Shown: positions 62,726-64,000 of the stretch, piece by piece
Position numbering within the stretch: the stretch's first letter is position 1
How the letters are laid out: every line of letters begins with the position of its first letter
From: Hanstruepera neustonica
Lineage (GTDB): Bacteria; Bacteroidota; Bacteroidia; Flavobacteriales; Flavobacteriaceae
NCBI RefSeq assembly: GCF_002895005.1
Contig: NZ_POWF01000007.1
Coordinates: 62,001 to 126,000 of the forward strand
Reading direction: 5' to 3'
DNA length: 64,000 nucleotides
Notes under the pieces: generated by a model
What the model was told of the DNA's origin: nothing
What the model saw: the letters and a program-made list of their open reading frames with translations, nothing else
The model's database searches: none
Translations under genes and position numbers: made by a program

Positions 62726-63247
62726 ATGGAAACAGAACAAATAATTGGTTTATTTTTATATGCTATTCCTGCACTTATAACAGGTCTGATTGCATATTAT
62801 TTTTTTAAGGAACACACCAAAAATGAAGATGGCAGACGCCGTTTTCTATTGCAAAAAGAGATGCAAGTCAATGCTATGCCATTACGATTGCAAGCTTATG
62901 AACGTATGGCACTTTTTTTAGAACGAATTACACCTTCAAAATTACTTATTAGAGTTCATCCAAATTCTTCTGATAAAGATAGTTATGAGTCTTTACTTAT
63001 ACAAACAATTGAACAGGAGTTTGAACACAATCTATCACAACAAATCTACTTAAGTGACGAATGTTGGAACATTATTACAGCCGCTAAAAATGCTACCATT
63101 CAGCTCATTCGAAAAGCAGGACTTTTAGAAAAAACCGACTCTGCCAATAAACTACGAGAGGTTGTGTTAACAGAAATGATGGAGAAGCGCGCACCTAGCG
63201 ATGCCGCTTTATCGTTTATAAAACAAGAAGTCAGCGAGATGTGGTAG
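62726..63247 (+). CDS. Small membrane-anchored protein (DUF7935-like)
   Basis: A 173-residue protein from ATG 62726 (METEQIIGLFLYAIPALITG), with one N-terminal membrane helix and a cytoplasmic helical domain. Typical segments: LRLQAYERMALFLERITPSKLLIRV, ESLLIQTIEQEFEHNLSQQIY and APSDAALSFIKQEVSEMW. It fits a conserved Bacteroidota family of unknown function. It overlaps the patatin gene's tail by 17 bases (opposite strand). Family name is a moderate guess. Confidence 0.75.
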   Translation: METEQIIGLFLYAIPALITGLIAYYFFKEHTKNEDGRRRFLLQKEMQVNAMPLRLQAYERMALFLERITPSKLLIRVHPNSSDKDSYESLLIQTIEQEFEHNLSQQIYLSDECWNIITAAKNATIQLIRKAGLLEKTDSANKLREVVLTEMMEKRAPSDAALSFIKQEVSEMW

Positions 63248-64000
63248 CTCCACCATGCTTGCGTTTAGCATAGTCATAGCCTTGCTCCCACCATTTGACC
63301 ATTAAGCGCCTGCTAAAAATCAATGAGTTTTCGGTTAGAGCAGTCGGTGTATAGTATAAATTAAGTTTAACACCTCTATTTTTTGCAGCCAATTGACCTA
63401 TAATAATATCATTACGCTCTACCTGATCCAAAAGATGGCCGAATAAATTCAGCATGAGCGAAAATGGATTTTTACCCAATACCTTATTACGCTCCATATT
63501 TTCAGCTTCCAATACAACAGCATCCACTTCGGTAGCACCACGCTTGATAGCCTCCCTGATAGGCACTACACAACCCAATCCTCCATCAGCATATTCATAG
63601 CCGTTGACTTTGGCTATGGACATAAACGGAATATAATTACAAGAAATCCATATCCAATTGCAAAATTCCTCATAAGTGCAATCCTGAATCGATTTATACT
63701 CCACACTATTTTTAGACAGGTTCGATACAGTTACCACCAAATCGTGTTTGGTAGATTTTATCTGCTCATATTCTTCCCTAGTAAAATTCTTTTTAATGTT
63801 GCGCCTCAACGCTTTGCTTTCACCGAAGGTTCTTTTTAAACGAACAAACTGCCAAAGTGAATTAACAAAATCAATGGAAACATATTCGCGATCTCCTTTC
63901 TTTCGTTGCACAAATGGACTCACACTAAAAATATCATGTTGTTGTACATTGGTAAAAATATCGTAGAGTTTAGGGATATTGTTCACTGCCAAATGCGGTA
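63231..64000 (-). CDS. Patatin-like phospholipase, 5' cut by window end
   Basis: The frame is open beyond the window; the apparent start at 63992 is an internal TTG. Only about 256 C-terminal residues are visible. The conserved YADGGLGCVVPIREAI segment holds the second catalytic-dyad Asp in D-G-G. The GxSxG nucleophile motif is expected in the missing part. It would hydrolyse phospholipids or similar lipids. The tail overlaps the DUF7935-like gene by 17 bases. Confidence 0.85.
   Translation of the reverse strand, partial: PHLAVNNIPKLYDIFTNVQQHDIFSVSPFVQRKKGDREYVSIDFVNSLWQFVRLKRTFGESKALRRNIKKNFTREEYEQIKSTKHDLVVTVSNLSKNSVEYKSIQDCTYEEFCNWIWISCNYIPFMSIAKVNGYEYADGGLGCVVPIREAIKRGATEVDAVVLEAENMERNKVLGKNPFSLMLNLFGHLLDQVERNDIIIGQLAAKNRGVKLNLYYTPTALTENSLIFSRRLMVKWWEQGYDYAKRKHGGATTSR

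Overview
The window reads as chromosomal DNA of a gliding marine-type member of the Flavobacteriaceae (Bacteroidota). The signs are GldF/GldG gliding genes, type IX secretion (T9SS) C-terminal sorting domains, families largely confined to Bacteroidota (DUF6266, the zinc-finger/HTH gene beside an integrase, a fused E1 alpha-beta dehydrogenase), AT-rich composition, and promoters of the Bacteroidota form TAnnTTTG rather than TATAAT. I saw no rRNA, tRNA or CRISPR array.

Region 1 (1-11.3 kb) is ordinary chromosome: the end of a SAM-hydrolase gene, a small monooxygenase-like protein, a fused gldF-gldG gene and dnaN on the plus strand. A five-gene minus-strand efflux operon follows (TolC, membrane-fusion lipoprotein, RND permease, PII-like protein, DUF2892), then a DUF4870 gene.

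Region 2 (about 11.4-23.1 kb) is accessory. It holds a DUF6266 gene, a very AT-rich pair (a divergent uracil-DNA-glycosylase-like protein and an unknown partner), about 1.2 kb of non-coding DNA full of hairpins, and a stress/regulation cluster (universal stress protein, two related helical proteins, a GreA/Rnk-type protein, glutamate dehydrogenase, a small Cys-rich protein behind a convincing sigma-54 promoter, and a sigma-54 response regulator with its histidine kinase). It ends with a broken integrase, its HTH/zinc-finger companion, and an in-frame fragment that looks like the last 60 codons of a PIWI/Argonaute gene. The block abuts the 3' end of mnmE, a known integration target in other bacteria. 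I infer a decayed integrative element with cargo.

Region 3 (23.2-64 kb) is a dense core region: mnmE, a TlpA-like lipoprotein, rhomboid, an LpxL-like acyltransferase, a class V aminotransferase, glmM, an AcpH-like gene, gamma-glutamyltransferase, AlkD, ATP-grasp, uvrA, a LOG-family protein, an exported nuclease, a catalytically degenerate M1-peptidase/outer-membrane-barrel fusion, the fused E1 dehydrogenase, a di-haem peroxidase, a methyltransferase, holA, an HsdR-N-like nuclease, a glycosyltransferase, an OmpA lipoprotein, Sua5, a two-lobed retropepsin-like protein paired with a triple glycogen-binding-module protein, a PcrA/UvrD helicase, a GltB2-like enzyme, a T9SS leucine-rich-repeat protein, and a patatin cut by the window end.

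The most unusual items are the PIWI remnant fused to the integrase stub, the sigma-54 promoter linked to the adjacent two-component system, the UDG-like gene pair, the structured non-coding block, and several domain fusions (GldFG, M1-barrel). All family calls are from reading motifs; none was checked by database search.
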